A DNA stretch of 64,000 nt, from NCBI RefSeq assembly GCF_021403115.1, contig NZ_JAJSSH010000003.1:248001-312000 (forward strand), written 5' to 3'. Origin of the DNA: Sphingobium sufflavum. GTDB lineage: Bacteria; Pseudomonadota; Alphaproteobacteria; Sphingomonadales; Sphingomonadaceae. Below, piece by piece: positions 62,170-64,000 of the stretch (position 1 is the stretch's first letter; each line of letters opens with the position of its first letter). The notes under the pieces were generated by a model. That model searched no databases. It was not told where the DNA came from and saw only the letters and a program-made list of their open reading frames with translations. The translations under genes and the position numbers were made by a program.

Positions 62170-64000
62170 TTACATACGCGCGCCACCCACCGGCTGGGTC
62201 GGTTTGCGGGCTCCCAGCGATTCACGCGCGGCGGCGCGAATGGCGGACCAGATCTGGTGGACCTGGGCGCGGGAGAAGGGATATTTGGGCATGCCGCGTT
62301 GCTGGAGCGCGCCCTCGTGCAACACTTCGTAGAGAGCGTCTTCCGACAGGGCGAGCTGGGATTCGCGCAGGTCCGGGCCGGGTGCGCCGCCCGAATGGAA
62401 GTTGACGCCATGGCAGGAGGCGCAGGCCGCGCCGACCGCATAGCCCGCCGTCACATCCTTCTCGTCCAGCACGATGGCGGGGTCGTCCACGGCATGGACC
62501 ACCATGTCGCGTGGTGGCGAAGCGGGGAGTTTCTGCTTGCCGCCCAGCGCGAAGGTCAGGAGGCGGCGCGGCTGTTGCCCATATTTCCAGCCGACGTTGA
62601 GCGCGGAGGCCGCCGCCGCGACGGTGCCGCCCCAGCCGACGAGGACGGAGACATATTGCTTGCCCCCCGCCGAATAGCTCATCGGTGCGCCGATGATGCC
62701 GAGGCCCGCGTTGAACTGCCACAACTGCTTGCCGGTCAGCGCATCATGGGCGCGGAACCAGCCATCGGCCGTGCCCTGGAACACCAGATTGCCCTCTGTC
62801 GCCAGCGTGCCGCCATTCCAGGCGAAGGGGCGCGGCATCTTCCACCGCTGTTTCTGCGTCACCGGATCCCAGGCGACGAGCGCCCCCGTATTGTCGTCGG
62901 GGTCATTCTTCACGAAGCTGATGTCGGTGCCGACGATGGCGAAACCGCCGCCGCCGGGGCCGAGCTTTGCATAGCGGCCAGCGACCTTCATGTAGGGGAT
63001 ATAGACCAGACCGGTCTTAGGGCTGTAGCTCATCGCCTGCCAGTTATGGCTGCCGATGGTGCTGGGGTAGAGGACGACCGGCCCGTCCTGATAATGGATG
63101 CCGGGCATTTCGACCGGGCGGCCGGTCTTGAGGTCGATATGGCTGGCCCAGTTCACCTTGCCCACCTTCTCGGCGGAGATCAGCTTGCCCGTCTCCCGGT
63201 CCAGCACATAGAAGAAGCCGTTCGTCGGGAGCTGCATCAGCACCTTGCGCGGCTTTCCGTCGATGGGGATGGTGGTGGAGATCATGTTCTGGACGGACTT
63301 ATAGTCCCAGCCCTCATTGGGGTTCTGCTGATAGTGCCAGACATATTTGCCGGTGTCGGCGTCGAGCGCGACGATGGAGGCGAGGAAGAGATTGTCGCCG
63401 CCCGCCGGGTTGCGCTTGGCCACGTCATAAGGGCCGCCATTGCCGGTGCCGATATAGATGCGGTTCATTTCGGGATCGAAGGTCATGCCATTCCAGGCGG
63501 TGCCGCCAGTGCCGACCTTCCACCATTCGCCCGACCATGTCTTCGCGGCCATTTCCATGACCGGGTCGCCCTTATTCTGCTCCGGCGTGCCCGGCGCGGT
63601 GTAGAAGCGCCACGCCTGCTGGCCGGTCGCCTGATCGTAAGCGGTGACATAGCCGCGTTGGCCGATGTCCGCACCGCCATTGCCGATGATGACCTTGCCC
63701 TTGAAGGTACGCGGCGCGCCGGTCAGGCTGTAGAAGCTCATGCCGCCGGGCAGTGTGTTGACGCTCCATTCCACCGCGCCGGTCTTTGCATTGAGGGCGA
63801 TCAGGCGACCGTCGAGCGCACCGATGAAGACCCGGCCATTGTCATAGGCGACGCCGCGATTGACGCCCATGCCAAAGCCCATGCGGCCGGTCTTCCAGAT
63901 TTCCGGGTCGTAACGCCACAACTGCTTGCCGGTCACGCCGTCCACCGCATAGACCGCGCCATAGCTGCCGCTGAAATAGAGGACGCCGTCGACGGCGAGG
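62170..64000 (-). CDS. PQQ-dependent quinohemoprotein alcohol dehydrogenase, 5' end outside the window
   Basis: Periplasmic alcohol dehydrogenase of the methanol/ethanol family; about 610 C-terminal residues are visible and the frame stays open to the right edge. Propeller repeats are recognisable (TGKQLWRYDPE, ALNAKTGAVEWS, YDQATGQQAWRFY, ALTGKQLWQFNAG). The C-terminal cytochrome c domain has CASCH with later Met candidates, so electrons pass from PQQ to an internal haem and then to the respiratory chain. This is a type II enzyme. The N-terminal signal peptide and part of the PQQ site are not in the window. Confidence 0.92.
   Translation of the reverse strand, partial: LAVDGVLYFSGSYGAVYAVDGVTGKQLWRYDPEIWKTGRMGFGMGVNRGVAYDNGRVFIGALDGRLIALNAKTGAVEWSVNTLPGGMSFYSLTGAPRTFKGKVIIGNGGADIGQRGYVTAYDQATGQQAWRFYTAPGTPEQNKGDPVMEMAAKTWSGEWWKVGTGGTAWNGMTFDPEMNRIYIGTGNGGPYDVAKRNPAGGDNLFLASIVALDADTGKYVWHYQQNPNEGWDYKSVQNMISTTIPIDGKPRKVLMQLPTNGFFYVLDRETGKLISAEKVGKVNWASHIDLKTGRPVEMPGIHYQDGPVVLYPSTIGSHNWQAMSYSPKTGLVYIPYMKVAGRYAKLGPGGGGFAIVGTDISFVKNDPDDNTGALVAWDPVTQKQRWKMPRPFAWNGGTLATEGNLVFQGTADGWFRAHDALTGKQLWQFNAGLGIIGAPMSYSAGGKQYVSVLVGWGGTVAAAASALNVGWKYGQQPRRLLTFALGGKQKLPASPPRDMVVHAVDDPAIVLDEKDVTAGYAVGAACASCHGVNFHSGGAPGPDLRESQLALSEDALYEVLHEGALQQRGMPKYPFSRAQVHQIWSAIRAAARESLGARKPTQPVGGARM

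Overview
The window reads as chromosome of a high-GC alphaproteobacterium, most likely a sphingomonad (Sphingomonadaceae). The signs are the nfu-tsaB-rimI-mucR-fur-plsC block, a MucR/Ros zinc-finger regulator, a siderophore-type TonB receptor, a quinohemoprotein alcohol dehydrogenase and many ATGA stop/start overlaps. No rRNA, tRNA, CRISPR or insertion sequence was recognised.

Layout. 1-4903: copper resistance locus (copD partial, copC, copA, copB) wrapped around a three-gene extracytoplasmic sigma system with the order and metal-ligand spacing of CnrY-CnrX-CnrH. Three promoter-like boxes with identical spacing precede copC, the regulator operon and copA. 4948-25109: a large catabolic region for amino compounds: M20 amidohydrolase, Lrp regulator, class III aminotransferase, tartrate/malate-type dehydrogenase, succinate-semialdehyde dehydrogenase, acetyltransferase, a second aldehyde dehydrogenase, a heterotrimeric opine/hydroxyproline-type oxidase, a complete peptide/opine ABC importer, a PuuB-like oxidase, a type II haloacid dehalogenase-family protein and a GhrA-like reductase. 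An identical 13-mer, plus one variant, precedes three of its operons. 25258-31195: TonB receptor, DUF1624-type acetyltransferase, hemN and a 39-residue membrane protein. 31413-38361: M16 peptidase and housekeeping genes. 38362-39709: AT-richer accessory stretch with repeats.

39798-57103 is the most interesting part. It is a rearranged Pel-type exopolysaccharide locus: a type I secretion trio (ABC exporter, HlyD adaptor, TolC), a 1117-residue RTX protein carrying a PelA-like deacetylase domain, then PelG, a stand-alone PelA-type glycoside hydrolase, PelB split into a TPR protein and a barrel protein, a short PelD without its GGDEF domain, PelE and PelF. No PelC is seen. The arrangement suggests that the polymer deacetylase leaves the cell by type I secretion instead of acting in the periplasm as part of PelA.

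57328-64000: a fumarylacetoacetate hydrolase-family gene and TetR regulator behind a palindromic operator, a secreted GH2 glycosidase with a small overlapping partner gene, and the 3' part of a PQQ/haem alcohol dehydrogenase. Two families of interspersed inverted repeats (GTCATTGC type and GTCATCCC type) are scattered between genes.
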